In this document: one piece after another, positions 1-8,773 of the stretch
How positions within the stretch are numbered: position 1 is the first letter of the stretch
How the letters are laid out: each line of letters opens with the position of its first letter
Origin: Planctomycetota bacterium
GTDB taxonomy: Bacteria > Planctomycetota > Phycisphaerae > UBA1845 > UTPLA1
Assembly: GCA_016712275.1 (NCBI GenBank)
Contig: JADJRI010000049.1
Coordinates: 1 to 33,765, forward strand
Direction: 5' to 3'
Length of the DNA stretch: 33,765 nucleotides
The notes under the pieces: generated by a model
Told to the model about the DNA's origin: nothing
Databases searched by the model: none
The model's input: the letters and a program-made list of their open reading frames with translations, nothing else
Translations under genes and position numbers: made by a program

Positions 1-1
1 T

Positions 2-22
2 GCACCGCCGGGACGGCGGTGC
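2..22. terminator. GC-rich hairpin at window edge
   Basis: Perfect 8-bp inverted repeat GCACCGCC / GGCGGTGC with a 5-nt loop. There is no T-tract after it on either side, so it may be the end of an upstream transcription unit or a protein-binding site. The gene it would serve lies outside the window. Confidence 0.35.
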
Positions 23-165
23 CATAATCGATCGTGAACCGCTCTAGTGAAAATGCTTTCGCTTTGTTCTTCGATGGTATTTATGTGCTTGTTGCACCAT
101 GTCGAATTTGGATTGGTGTGCTGTATCGAATGTGATTGAATCGCCTGCGAATTCCCAAGTGTCAG

Positions 166-175
166 CCGCTGGGTG
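166..175. repeat. Left copy of 10-bp direct repeat (target duplication)
   Basis: CCGCTGGGTG directly abuts the left end of the 176-288 element. The identical 10 bases occur at 289-298 directly abutting its right end, as expected for a target-site duplication made on insertion. Confidence 0.8.
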
Positions 176-288
176 CAGGGCAATCGCATGCTCAAGCGAG
201 CGACCGCGATCTCAACACTTGAAAACGTAGAGTGGTGTCTCCGGCGACTGGCAAAACAAAGGACTTACATGCACATGCGATTGCCCTG
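176..288. mobile_element. MITE-like non-autonomous transposable element, 113 bp
   Basis: The ends are a perfect 15-bp terminal inverted repeat: CAGGGCAATCGCATG at 176-190 and its exact reverse complement at 274-288. The element is bounded on both sides by the same 10-bp sequence (166-175 and 289-298). The interior of about 83 bp holds no gene. Terminal inverted repeats plus a direct target duplication without a transposase define a miniature inverted-repeat element mobilised in trans. A 10-bp duplication is compatible with several DDE families (IS4-like ones among them), but I cannot name the parent family. It sits about 70 bp upstream of the initiator tRNA. Confidence 0.8.
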
Positions 289-298
289 CCGCTGGGTG
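289..298. repeat. Right copy of 10-bp direct repeat (target duplication)
   Basis: Second exact copy of CCGCTGGGTG, immediately after the right terminal inverted repeat of the MITE-like element. Confidence 0.8.
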
Positions 299-317
299 AC
301 ATTCGGAAGATACGGCC

Positions 318-346
318 TTGACGCCGCCGAAGGGCCTTCTTATCTT
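318..346 (+). promoter_or_regulatory. Sigma70-like promoter of the initiator tRNA gene
   Basis: TTGACG at 318-323 and TATCTT at 341-346 are separated by exactly 17 bp. The predicted start, about 353, lies just before the tRNA at 361, which is the usual arrangement for a tRNA gene. The MITE-like element ends only 20 bp upstream of the -35 box (30 bp if the promoter is measured from the element end rather than the repeat copy), so the insertion spared the core promoter. Confidence 0.7.
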
Positions 347-360
347 ACTGTGCTTATGAT

Positions 361-433
<73 letters not shown>

Positions 434-449
434 TTCGCGTAAGACCTGC

Positions 450-480
450 AAGGACAGCCCTTTGGCTGTCCTTGTTTGTT
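450..480 (+). terminator. Rho-independent terminator after tRNA-fMet
   Basis: A 10-bp perfect stem, AAGGACAGCC at 450-459 with GGCTGTCCTT at 464-473 around a CTTT loop, is followed by the T-rich run GTTTGTT. It starts 17 bp after the tRNA and separates it from the integrase gene. Confidence 0.85.
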
Positions 481-586
481 GATACGGGACCTCGAAAAAC
501 GGTCGACTGCAGTAAAATTGCAGTAACTGTTGCCAGATCACCCAGCCGTCAACCCTCCAAAGACAGCCACCGCTAGGCTCGCAACA

Positions 587-602
587 GGAGCATTGATGCT
601 CC
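587..602 (+). promoter_or_regulatory. 7-bp inverted repeat before the integrase start
   Basis: GGAGCAT-TG-ATGCTCC is a perfect inverted repeat ending 15 bp before the integrase start codon. The GGAG sits in its left arm, so folding or protein binding could limit ribosome access. An operator, an integrase arm site or a translational control hairpin are all possible. Function not determined. Confidence 0.35.
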
Positions 603-617
603 GCGAGGTCGGCTGTC

Positions 618-1887
618 ATGGCGAGTCTCTACAAGCGCGGCGACGTCTTCTGGATCGGCTATCGAACAGGCGGCCGAACGATCCAGCGCTCGCTGCACAC
701 AACCAATGAACGCATCGCCCGCGATAAGAAGAAGCAATTCGAATATGAGCTGATGATCGGCGACCTCCAGACCGAGAGTCGGCTGAGTACCATTCATCGT
801 CGAGGAGTTCTGCAAGCACTTGAAGGCCCGAAGCCCGCACAAGGCCCGTTCAAACGACACGAGCCGATTGCGAATCGTCTTTGGACCGATCTCTGAAGCG
901 CTCCATCTTGGCATGCTCGGCGGCACATCGAAGAAACGCTGTCCCGACAAGTACGCCCACGCCCACCTCAAGGTCACCCTGCTGGAGGACGTGACGGCTG
1001 AGATGATCAACCGGTTCATTTCTACCCGACTGCAAGAGGACAAGTGGTCTCCGAAGACGGCCAATGCGGTCCGCGAGATTCTGCATCGACTGTTTAATTT
1101 CGCCATCAGACATCACGGTTTCCGCTCACGAGATCGGCGCTATCCCAATCCGGCGGCGGCGGTCGAGCGGATACGAGAGCCCGCGCCGGAGATCCGCTTT
1201 CTGACGCTCCAACAGGTCGATCAGCAGCTCGCGATCCTGCGTGATCGGCCGCTCATGCACGCCCTGGTCGCGACGTATATCTACGCGGGACTGCGGCGTG
1301 AGGAGGCCGTGTGGCTGACGCGGGAGGATGTTGACCTGGAACATCGCATGATTCGGGTGCGGGCCAAGACGGTGGATGGCAAAAACTGGCAGCCGAAGAC
1401 CCGGCGTAATCGGGCCGTACCAATCAGCGAGACATTGATGACAATCTTGAAGGCCTACGAGCCACCGGAGAGAAGCATTTGGTTCTTTCCTGCTCCGCTG
1501 GGGGGCAGGTGGGATGTTGATAACATCTCGCAGAATCTGAAGGAGATCAACGCGGCGAACAGTCTCGAGTGGACATGTTTGGATTTCCGGCACACGTTTG
1601 GCAGCCAGCTTGCGCAGAAGGGTGAATCACTCTACAAGATCGCAACGATGATGGGCAATTCCTCCACCATCTGCCAGCGCCACTACGCCGCCCTGATCCC
1701 GGAGATGATGCATGAGGCAGCAGAGTTCCCGACCACACAGGGGAAGCAGGCCGAATCGACGGAGGCGAAAAAGAATGCCGCCACCCAGGTACTGCTGGAT
1801 CGGCTGCTCGTAGAGCTGGAAGCCAGGCAGAGCGGACCACCGAAACAGCCTCAGCTGAGGTTGGTGGCCGGAGAGGCCGAGGCTTAA
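618..1887 (+). CDS. Tyrosine recombinase/phage-type integrase, frameshifted
   Basis: Site-specific recombinase of the tyrosine integrase family, expected to integrate an element at the 3' end of the adjacent tRNA-fMet. The N-terminus (MASLYKRGDVFWIGYRTGGR) is the arm-binding type start of planctomycete integrases, followed by a SAM-like core-binding region (GPISEALHLG) and the catalytic domain. Catalytic residues seen are Arg in YAGLRREE, Lys near KTVDGKNW, Arg in LDFRHTFGSQL and nucleophile Tyr in QRHYAAL. The usual His of the HxxR box is Leu here and the last His/Trp is Asn (MGNSS), which I believe occurs in this subfamily. The reading frame changes near 786-792: VEEFCKHLKARSPH continues in the frame opening at 787, one extra base relative to the first frame. 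Repaired length is about 422 residues, normal for the family. Either an inactivating mutation or a sequence error. Confidence 0.85.
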
Positions 1888-2120
1888 CTCACGCGTTCGA
1901 GTGTATCCAGCCAGCGCTGGACGTCGGACCAAAGATATCGAATGGCTCCGTTGCGCCCACGACCCAGGACCAGCGGTTTGATGCCGGCTTCCTGTAGCCA
2001 TCGGCGCACCGATGAGCGATGCGAGTCCAGCATCCGTGCGAGGGTCTTCAGGCTAACGGTTACGCGGTCCTCTTCATGGACTTGCTCGTGCAACTTGATG
2101 TGAGGCATGGCACCAGACAT
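1884..2120 (-). CDS. Excisionase-like small HTH (MerR/HTH_17-type) protein
   Basis: A 78-residue protein convergent with the integrase; the two stop codons overlap by 3 bp. The core (LKTLARMLDSHRSSVRRWLQ, then GRGRNGAIRYLWSDVQRWL) has the winged-helix pattern of excisionases: helix, turn, recognition helix with SSVRRW, a short wing, and a final helix with the WSDVQRWL motif. The start at 2120 is preferred because GAGGGA lies about 9 bases upstream; an upstream ATG at 2159 has no ribosome site. Role by family: recombination directionality factor or repressor of the integrated element. Orientation opposite to int is usual for xis-type genes. Confidence 0.7.
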   Translation of the reverse strand: MSGAMPHIKLHEQVHEEDRVTVSLKTLARMLDSHRSSVRRWLQEAGIKPLVLGRGRNGAIRYLWSDVQRWLDTLERVS

Positions 2121-2484
2121 TCTTGGTCCCTCATCGACAAAGGATTTGCGAGACAGCATGCGCCGCCACCATCCCCGTGCAATTATTTCCGGGAGACCGC
2201 GTCAGGAAGTGTCCATTCAATGACGGAAAGCTGATTTGAAAGAGGTGCACGGCAAGTACAGCCGAGAACGACTTACCCTGTGGTTGAAATTCAACTACAG
2301 TATGACTGAATTCCAGCTACAATGGGCGCAGGACCGCCGGGTCTAGTCATGGGAGGGCTTGGCAAGCGAATGGCGCGCCTACTACCTTCGCGGGAATTCC
2401 CCTACGGCCTCAGCACGCCGGGTTCCATATGCATCGCCTTTAGACTTTGAGCTGCGTCGGCGTCGCACCGTGCTACCAATAGTG
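2121..2484. other. Intergenic region with palindromic repeats upstream of the excisionase gene
   Basis: No gene is seen in these 364 bp. The notable structure is at 2283-2316: GTTGAA-A-TTCAAC, a 13-bp palindrome, is followed about 10 bp on by the related near-palindrome CTGAATTCCAG. Each is followed by the related bases CTACAG and CTACAA, so the block is a roughly 22-bp imperfect direct repeat. Position upstream of the excisionase suggests operator or excision sites. Inference only. Confidence 0.4.
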
Positions 2485-3348
2485 TTACTCCAAGTTTCCG
2501 CGCCTTGTCATCGCAGTCGCCCATCGTGCTCTGGCATGCGCCAGTAAGGCACGGGTATGAGAATTCTGTGGGTTGCTGAAGATTTGGTCCGTACGGTTAT
2601 CTTCCACGATTTGGCCCCGATGCATCACGGCGACACGATCGGCGAGATGGCGCACCAACGCAAGGTCGTGACTAATGAAGAGGAGCGTCAACCGTAGTTC
2701 CTTTTTCAGCCGAAGGAGGAGGTTGACGATCTGGACCTGTAGCAATGCATCCAGCGCACTGACCGGCTCATCGCAAATGACAAACTCTGGTGCCAATACA
2801 ATGGCCCTGGCGATACTCACGCGTTGACGCTCTCCTCCTGAAAGTTGGCTTGCCAAGCGATTCATGTACCTACGTCCAAGGCCTACTTGGTCTAGAGTAT
2901 TTGCGACAGCGTGCAATCTCTGGTCGCGGGCCGCCTCGGTATGAATGGCAAGCGCCTCGCCGACGATTTGAGAGACGGTCTTTCGTGGCGGCAGACAGCC
3001 ATATTGATCCTGAAACACCACCTGCATTCGGCGTCGGAGCATCCGTAGTGGCTGCTCGCGCATTGCCATAATATCTGTGCCGTCGAAAAGGACTTGACCC
3101 TGCGTCACCGGGATCAACCGAAGAACCGCCCGTGCGAGGGAAGTCTTCCCGCATCCACTCTCGCCGACCAACCCGTACGTTTCTCCGCGTGGAATATCGA
3201 GATTCACACCGCTCACCGCTGTGATTGACTCCGTTCGAAACCGACGTCTTCGCACCCGGAAATGCACGCTCAAATCGCGAACGCGCATGATCACATTAGA
3301 ACCGGCGTCACATTCAGGTAGCCTCGATTCGGTCGAAGACTCAGGCAT
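2485..3348 (-). CDS. oppF: OppF/DppF-type peptide ABC transporter ATP-binding protein
   Basis: ATPase of an oligopeptide/dipeptide ABC importer, 287 residues, cytoplasmic. Visible motifs in order: Walker A GESGCGKT (about residue 62), Q-loop VFQDQYGCLPPRKTV, signature LSGGERQR, Walker B FVICDEP, D-loop SALD and H-loop FISHDL. The A-loop region (VHFRVRRRRF) and the layout match OppF/DppF; QDQYGCLPP replaces the usual QDPYASLNP. It is the last gene of the minus-strand operon and its start overlaps the end of the preceding ATPase gene by 8 bp. It is intact, unlike its partner ATPase. Confidence 0.9.
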   Translation of the reverse strand: MPESSTESRLPECDAGSNVIMRVRDLSVHFRVRRRRFRTESITAVSGVNLDIPRGETYGLVGESGCGKTSLARAVLRLIPVTQGQVLFDGTDIMAMREQPLRMLRRRMQVVFQDQYGCLPPRKTVSQIVGEALAIHTEAARDQRLHAVANTLDQVGLGRRYMNRLASQLSGGERQRVSIARAIVLAPEFVICDEPVSALDALLQVQIVNLLLRLKKELRLTLLFISHDLALVRHLADRVAVMHRGQIVEDNRTDQIFSNPQNSHTRALLAHARARWATAMTRRGNLE

Positions 3349-4441
3349 TGTCGCGCTCCCAACAGGCCACGAAATGATTGGCCCGTATCGGAGTTAAGGT
3401 CGGGCTACTGTACGCGCTCGTGGGATCTCCGCGACAAGACGCAAGTATGTCGACACTCCGACCGTCCATCTCGATTGTGGACTTCGGTCCCGTCCCGTCC
3501 GCTGCAAGTCTCGCGCTAAACGGGCATCGTGGATGGAACCTGCAGCCACTCGGAAATGCAATGGGGTCTGGAACTACTCCCGGAATTGACTGAAATTGCC
3601 AAGTTGCTGATCAATCTTAGGCAGCGCCCTAATTAGGGCTTGTGTGTAGGGGTGCACGGGATTGCACAGAACTGATTCAACTGCTCCATGTTCCACAATT
3701 TGTCCCGCATACATCACGTAGACGTATTCTGAAAGGGCCGCCGCGGCCGCGAGATCATGAGTTGCCATCAAGATGCTCAACCCTTCATGTTTCATCACCT
3801 CTCGAAATAGATCAATAATTTCAGCCCGCGCCGACACATCTAGCGCACTCGTGGGCTCATCCGCGATTAGTAAAGCGCAGGCGTGCCCGCGCCATCGCAA
3901 GTACGACTCTCTGTTGAAGTCCACCGGAGAGTTCGTGATGATGTTGAAGCATGCATCTCTCTGCATCCCCAATTCCCACTTCTTCGAGCAGCTTTCTAGC
4001 ACGAGTCCAAGCACTTTGGCGATTCTCGCCATCGGTGATCAAAACACGTACGATCTCCTGACCTACGGAATAAGCAGGATTTAGGCACTGGGAACCCTGC
4101 ATTATCATGCCTATCTGCCGACCGCGCACTGACTCAAGTTCCTTTTCGGGAAGCGTTGTGAGGTCGATTCCTGGGCCCCCGGGATCATGAGCGTATGTGA
4201 TGCTGCCGCCGACGATCCTCCCACTTGCCGGTAGAAGTCGGGGAACGGCGAAAACAGTCGAGCTCTTCCCACAACCGCTCTCGCCAATCAGCGCGACAGC
4301 CCGGTTTCGCGGCACAGTAAGGGATAACCGGTCTACCGCAACGATGGTTCCGTCAGCGGACGAAAACTCAACTACGAGATTGCACACTTCCAAAATGGAG
4401 TCTCGTGCGAGAGAGGATTCAGTCGTTGATCCGGAAATCAT
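3341..4441 (-). CDS. oppD: OppD/DppD-type peptide ABC transporter ATP-binding protein, two frame breaks
   Basis: Second ATPase of the peptide importer. Walker A GESGCGKSS, Q-loop MIMQGSQCLNPAYSVG and signature LSGGLQQR read in one frame from 4441 to about 3890. Walker B LLIADEPTSALD and H-loop MATHDL continue in a second frame. The family's C-terminal oligopeptide domain (PSGCRFHPRCP ... FVACWERDNA) continues in a third frame from about 3590 to a TGA at 3341-3343. Repaired length is about 366 residues, typical of OppD. Start 4441 overlaps the OppC stop (ATGA), and the repaired stop overlaps OppF. That neat fit supports the reconstruction and argues that the two breaks are sequence errors or very recent mutations. 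Confidence 0.85.
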
Positions 4442-5265
4442 GCTTCACCCAGTTTTACACTTGAATGTATCAACGGAGTACCACCCAGTAGATGTGTAGT
4501 AATAGCCGCGCCCATGGCAACGATTCCGAGCACGGCCACAAAAGCGCCGACCCCGGACCAAAAATACCAGGGCTGCGAGTGCATTACCTGCATCCCATCG
4601 AATACGATGAACCCGAGGTTCAATTCTGTCGTTACCCCGACGCCGATGAAACCGAGGGCTCCGAACAGCCCTATATATGCTCCGATGAGGGCGGCACAGG
4701 GCGGCAAAAGGCGATCAACCATTGCCGGTAGCAAATGGAACACTGTAATCCGTAACGGGCTTGCGCCTATCGCTCGGAGCGCTTCAACATAAGTTGACTT
4801 GGAGTGCATTATCGCTTCACCCCGAACAATCCCACTCAGGCTGGGCCAAACAAATGCGGCTAGCACGGCACCCGCGAGCCAAATGTCCAATCGCTGAATA
4901 AGTGTAAAGACGCATGCGGCGATGACGAACGGGCCAAGGCCGTCAAGCACGCGAGCTATGGCCGTCTGAAGCGTGTCGAACATTCCCAGGGGTCGGCGTG
5001 CGGCGATCACTCCAATGGTGATGGCGAGCAAAGTCGTGACGCCTGTTGCCCATGCAGCTACACCACCGCTCCGGATGGCGGCTCGAGATACCAATAAAAG
5101 GACGTCGTGCCCGTAAGGGTCGGTTCCCAAGGGATGGTCGCCGCCCGGGGCCAGTGATGGTTCCCTGTCGGCAGCCGGCAACGGGATGATGAACTCGACG
5201 AGACAGCATAACCCAATGACGAGTGGCAACAGGAACCTAATTGAATATAGCAGGACCCGGTTCAC
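4438..5265 (-). CDS. oppC: OppC/DppC-type peptide ABC transporter permease
   Basis: Inner-membrane permease of 275 residues. The N-terminal membrane segment is followed by the diagnostic DHPLGTDPYGHDVLLLV, typical of OppC/DppC. The cytoplasmic EAA coupling loop is YVEALRAIGASPLRITVFHL, which contacts the ATPases. About six hydrophobic segments are visible. Start and stop both overlap the neighbours by 4 bp (ATGA), so translation is probably coupled across oppB-oppC-oppD. Confidence 0.9.
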   Translation of the reverse strand: MNRVLLYSIRFLLPLVIGLCCLVEFIIPLPAADREPSLAPGGDHPLGTDPYGHDVLLLVSRAAIRSGGVAAWATGVTTLLAITIGVIAARRPLGMFDTLQTAIARVLDGLGPFVIAACVFTLIQRLDIWLAGAVLAAFVWPSLSGIVRGEAIMHSKSTYVEALRAIGASPLRITVFHLLPAMVDRLLPPCAALIGAYIGLFGALGFIGVGVTTELNLGFIVFDGMQVMHSQPWYFWSGVGAFVAVLGIVAMGAAITTHLLGGTPLIHSSVKLGEA

Positions 5266-6191
5266 AGCGATCCACTCTCAATAGCCGTAGCAACAAGTAC
5301 AACTGCACCAGAAATTAATACCCAAGCTCTCATTACATTAATGTCGCCACTACGCAGCGCCTCCACGAACACGGCGCCAAAGCCTGTATATCCAAACGTC
5401 ATTTCGGCAAATACCGAGCCGAGTAGAAGTCCAAGCATTAGTCGCCCCGCAACCGCTCGCATGCTCAAGAGAACGTTCCGTAATAGAATCACACGAATGA
5501 GATTCCACGACATTCCCAGCGCGAGGTACATATCGCAGTACCGCTCCTGTGCGGCACTTCGGAACGAATTAGCCGATATCGTGAACAAGATCCCCATTGG
5601 TAGCAGTGCAGAGCTAAGAACTGCTAGTCCCCAACGCAACGCTGACGACTGCGGCAGCACGCCAGCAGACAGGGCTTGAGCGATCGCAAAGAGTATTACG
5701 GCCGCTAGGAACTGAGGCATGTTGGCTAGATGAGCAGCATGGAGAAGTGCGCGGCGCAATGGCCCAATAGTTCTTGAGCAGTAAACCATCGAGAGTGGAA
5801 TGGGGATGAGAATCAGTAAACTGAACCCCCCCACCCACAAGGGTACGGACACTTCAAGACGAGCTCGAAGTAGCTGAGCAATCTCGTAATTTCCGGCCGC
5901 GCTTCGACCAAAATCCAGCCTCGCAACATTACCCCAGTGTTCGAACACGCGCCAGTACCATGGCCCTGTCAGTCCCATTCGCTCGCGTGCTGTGGTCAGC
6001 AATGACGAATCCGCGCCATAAAGTCCAAGTTGAACGCTCGCCGCATCCGGCAGAAGGTCAAAAAGAGCGAACAGCAGCAGGTCAAGCGCTATGAGAAAAC
6101 CAATTACGCGGCCCACTCCGAAGAGACACGACACGAATGTCCTTCTCGAAATGCGGAATGACCTACCTTTGCTCAACGTCGAGGAAGGCAT
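5262..6191 (-). CDS. oppB: OppB/DppB-type peptide ABC transporter permease
   Basis: Inner-membrane permease of 309 residues. An N-terminal membrane segment (VIGFLIALDLLLFALFDLLP) and a periplasmic loop with MGLTGPWYWRVFEHWGNVAR match the OppB family pattern LGLDxPxxxqYxxWL. The EAA-type coupling loop is ERYCDMYLALGMSWNLIRVI and the C-terminus is hydrophobic. The start overlaps the end of the solute-binding protein gene by about 29 bp. The gene is intact. Confidence 0.88.
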   Translation of the reverse strand: MPSSTLSKGRSFRISRRTFVSCLFGVGRVIGFLIALDLLLFALFDLLPDAASVQLGLYGADSSLLTTARERMGLTGPWYWRVFEHWGNVARLDFGRSAAGNYEIAQLLRARLEVSVPLWVGGFSLLILIPIPLSMVYCSRTIGPLRRALLHAAHLANMPQFLAAVILFAIAQALSAGVLPQSSALRWGLAVLSSALLPMGILFTISANSFRSAAQERYCDMYLALGMSWNLIRVILLRNVLLSMRAVAGRLMLGLLLGSVFAEMTFGYTGFGAVFVEALRSGDINVMRAWVLISGAVVLVATAIESGSL

Positions 6192-7745
6192 AGTAGATTA
6201 CACCGTTTGAGTCGAGGAAAACATCCCTGAGCCGGGACGTCGACATGTAGACTACGGAACGCGATAGTAAAGGAATCCAAGTGAATTGGTCATGGTCGAT
6301 TCTGGCAACCAATTTTGAGTACGCTGAACGGCGTCTATCCTCCTGCAACTCACTCCGTGCCGAATTTTGCTCGTCCGATACACCGGCAATTTCTTGACCG
6401 ATACCGACGAAAGGCGAATCAGCCCGAAAAATTGTAACCATGGGAGTGGTCCACCTGGGACGGCTTGCTCAATCCAGAAAAGGCTGGCTTCATATTCACC
6501 ACGGAGCAGTCTCTGAACCAATTGGGACAGCTCCAGGAAGACGGGATCAAATTTGAAACCCGCGGCTTTCGCTTCAGCTTGGACATACGCGGCGAGGCGT
6601 CTACTGTCGGCGTCATTCGCACATAGTAGAGTTAAGACTGGTACATTTATGGACTCATTCTGCGCACTTGACAGCGGCATATCTAATATCCCAACCGACG
6701 TATTTAATGGAACGAAACTTTGCGCGGGTTCCGCCTGGTTCAGGTAAAGAGCTTGTGCCATGCGCTTACGATTGAACGCGTTCAAAAGGGCATGCTTCCA
6801 GTCACGGCGAGCCGTGAGCGGCGTGGTCATTAACGGTTTGCTCTTCCAATTCAACATGATAAACGTCAATTCATTCGCATCTTGCGAAAGAACTTGATGC
6901 TTTGTAAATCTCCCCTGCGGGGCCAGGTCGGTGGCACCTGCCGATTTGCATGCTTCTGTCAAGAGTGGCCCACGAAGTCGAACTAAGTCTACCTCGCCGG
7001 CCGCTACGGCGGCGAGCTGGTTTTGTGGATTCTCGACGACAACAAAGTTGATTGACTTGATTTGACTTTTGAATGGAAATCCCTCATTTCGTTGAAACTT
7101 GAACGTTGCTCCTGCATCGATTTCGCTAGGGCGAAATGGCCCGCAGCCGACAATGTGTCTGTCATACTCGCTCGGATCCAAGCGATCACTTCCCCGCTTG
7201 ACGATTGAGGCAACCTCGCAAGCGATGTAATAAGGAAAGTCAGGATCAGGCATGGTGAAAGCAACATTAACTGTTCGGTTATCGACGGCTTTCAAGCCGC
7301 CGATAGTTTCTGTTTGCCTATCATCGAATTCAACAATTCCCTCCAACCGGTCAAGTATCCAGCGGTGCGGATGCCCGGACCGGCGAATTCGATTGAAGCT
7401 GTGAACGACATCGTCGGCCGTCACCGACGTGCCATCCCAAAAAGTTGCACTTCGAAGTCTTATCGTGCAGTGCAATCCGTCGGGCGTCATCTCAATGCTT
7501 TCAGCTATCACAAGCTTCAGCTGTTGGTCCTTATCCACCAATGCCAGCGACGCATGGCCGGCCGCGGCTACCATGTGCGAGTTGACATCGAGAACCTTGA
7601 GTGGATCAAAGGTTACCGGAGGACGATCAACTGCGACGTTTACTTGTTTGAAGTGACCGGGATTAGCCGAAGGCGTTCCGCGATCACACGATACAAGCAT
7701 TAACGCGGCCCCACAGAACAAAAAAAGGAAGTGGTGACTTTTCAC
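6163..7745 (-). CDS. oppA: Peptide ABC transporter solute-binding lipoprotein (SBP family 5), one frame break
   Basis: Extracytoplasmic binding protein that would deliver substrate to OppBC. The N-terminus is a lipoprotein signal (FLFCGAALMLVSC; lipobox LVSC, lipidated Cys near residue 20). Family-5 features: PPVTFDPLKVLDVNSHMV near the mature start, AESIEMTPDGLHCTIRLRS, FWDGTSVTADDVVHSFNRI, and later ARRDWKHALLNAFNRKRMA. The frame changes near 6420-6430 at a five-T run: PLPWLQFF continues as RADSPFVGIGQEIAG in the other frame to a stop at 6163. Repaired length is about 525 residues, normal for the family. The start overlaps the radical SAM stop by 4 bp. Confidence 0.85.
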
Positions 7746-8761
7746 GCGATGACTCCCTTCGCCGAATTCTCGTTACGAGCACTTGCCTGGATAAGAGCCG
7801 TTATCTTTCCCGGTTCATATCGGCCGAAGCGGCCCTCGAGGACTCCAACGGTCAGCAAATCTGACTTATCGATGAGTTGCCCATCAAAGCGAAGGCGAAT
7901 CCACTTGCCAGGTTCCGGGTTGATCGTTGCGACACGAAACGACGACGAAACCGGGTGCTCAAGTCTCCATGGGCCGCCAACAACATCATTGGTATCAATC
8001 CCGGAAATCGTTTGAAAAGTTTCAGGTTCGACTTCAAATACAACTGGTAATCGGTTGTTGGAAAACTGATCTGCAATCCTCTCGATCAACTCGATAGTTT
8101 GCGTGGGGTTAATTGATGCAACGACTCGTCCTCTCGCACCTGGCTGCAGATATGTGCCCAAGCCCCAATAATTAACGCCCTCGCCGATCAGGACGTGACC
8201 GAGTTCAACAACGGAATCGACGTTGTCCGCGGTAACCACAGTGTTCACGCCGATTACTCGGGCACCGCCACGCCGGCGGAGCTCGAGCAAGTTTTGAAAC
8301 GCCGGATTCCAGAGTTCGGGCCCGCGCAGGTGACTGCGAGACATTCCATCAAGACTCACTAGGCACCAATCAAATGGTGTTTCGGATAACCACCCGTAAT
8401 GACTCGGAAGGAGTGTGCCGTTTGTAATGCAGCCAACCGCCTGTGGGCGCCGGCCGACCGGTCGATCATGAAAGGCAGTTAACGCCTTTTGCAAGAACTG
8501 CCATGAAACGAACGGCTCCTTCTCGCAGAATGTCAGGAACCTTACTAGGCGCTCGCTCTCCAGTAATTCTTGAAATGCGGTCCACCGACGCGATTCGCTC
8601 ATCTCTGCGACCACTGGCTGCACAACGTTGAGCAGACAACTTGCCCCACATCGAGATGTTAAGTTGCACGAGTTGTTTAGCGAGAAATTGAACTGAAGGC
8701 CTCGCCGATCGGGGTCCAGCCCAAGGTGCGGATGTTCGGGACTTGTTCCAGCTCCAAGCAT
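7742..8761 (-). CDS. Radical SAM family protein with atypical cysteine spacing
   Basis: A 339-residue enzyme of radical SAM TIM-barrel type. The N-terminal cluster motif is CNLTSRCGASC (about residue 32), that is CX5CX3C instead of CX3CX2C. The following elements fit the fold: EKEPF in the place of the SAM-binding GGEP, CITNGTLL (TNG strand), CLVSLDGMSRSHLRG (SLDG strand), and VNTVVTADNVDSVVELG. There are no cysteines in the C-terminal half, so no SPASM/auxiliary cluster is apparent. It lies 12 bp after the HTH gene and overlaps the binding-protein gene by 4 bp, so it is translated with a peptide transporter. Substrate unknown. A peptide or an imported small molecule is an inference from context. 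Confidence 0.75.
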   Translation of the reverse strand: MLGAGTSPEHPHLGLDPDRRGLQFNFSLNNSCNLTSRCGASCLLNVVQPVVAEMSESRRWTAFQELLESERLVRFLTFCEKEPFVSWQFLQKALTAFHDRPVGRRPQAVGCITNGTLLPSHYGWLSETPFDWCLVSLDGMSRSHLRGPELWNPAFQNLLELRRRGGARVIGVNTVVTADNVDSVVELGHVLIGEGVNYWGLGTYLQPGARGRVVASINPTQTIELIERIADQFSNNRLPVVFEVEPETFQTISGIDTNDVVGGPWRLEHPVSSSFRVATINPEPGKWIRLRFDGQLIDKSDLLTVGVLEGRFGRYEPGKITALIQASARNENSAKGVIA

Positions 8762-8773
8762 GATGAGGTTTCC

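Noticed and set aside
786..820. Programmed ribosomal frameshift in the integrase
   Set aside because: No slippery heptamer at the junction, and similar breaks occur in many unrelated genes of the window, so a common indel cause is simpler.
573..1106. Minus-strand reading frame opposite the integrase
   Set aside because: The plus strand encodes a clear integrase here; the antisense frame resembles nothing.
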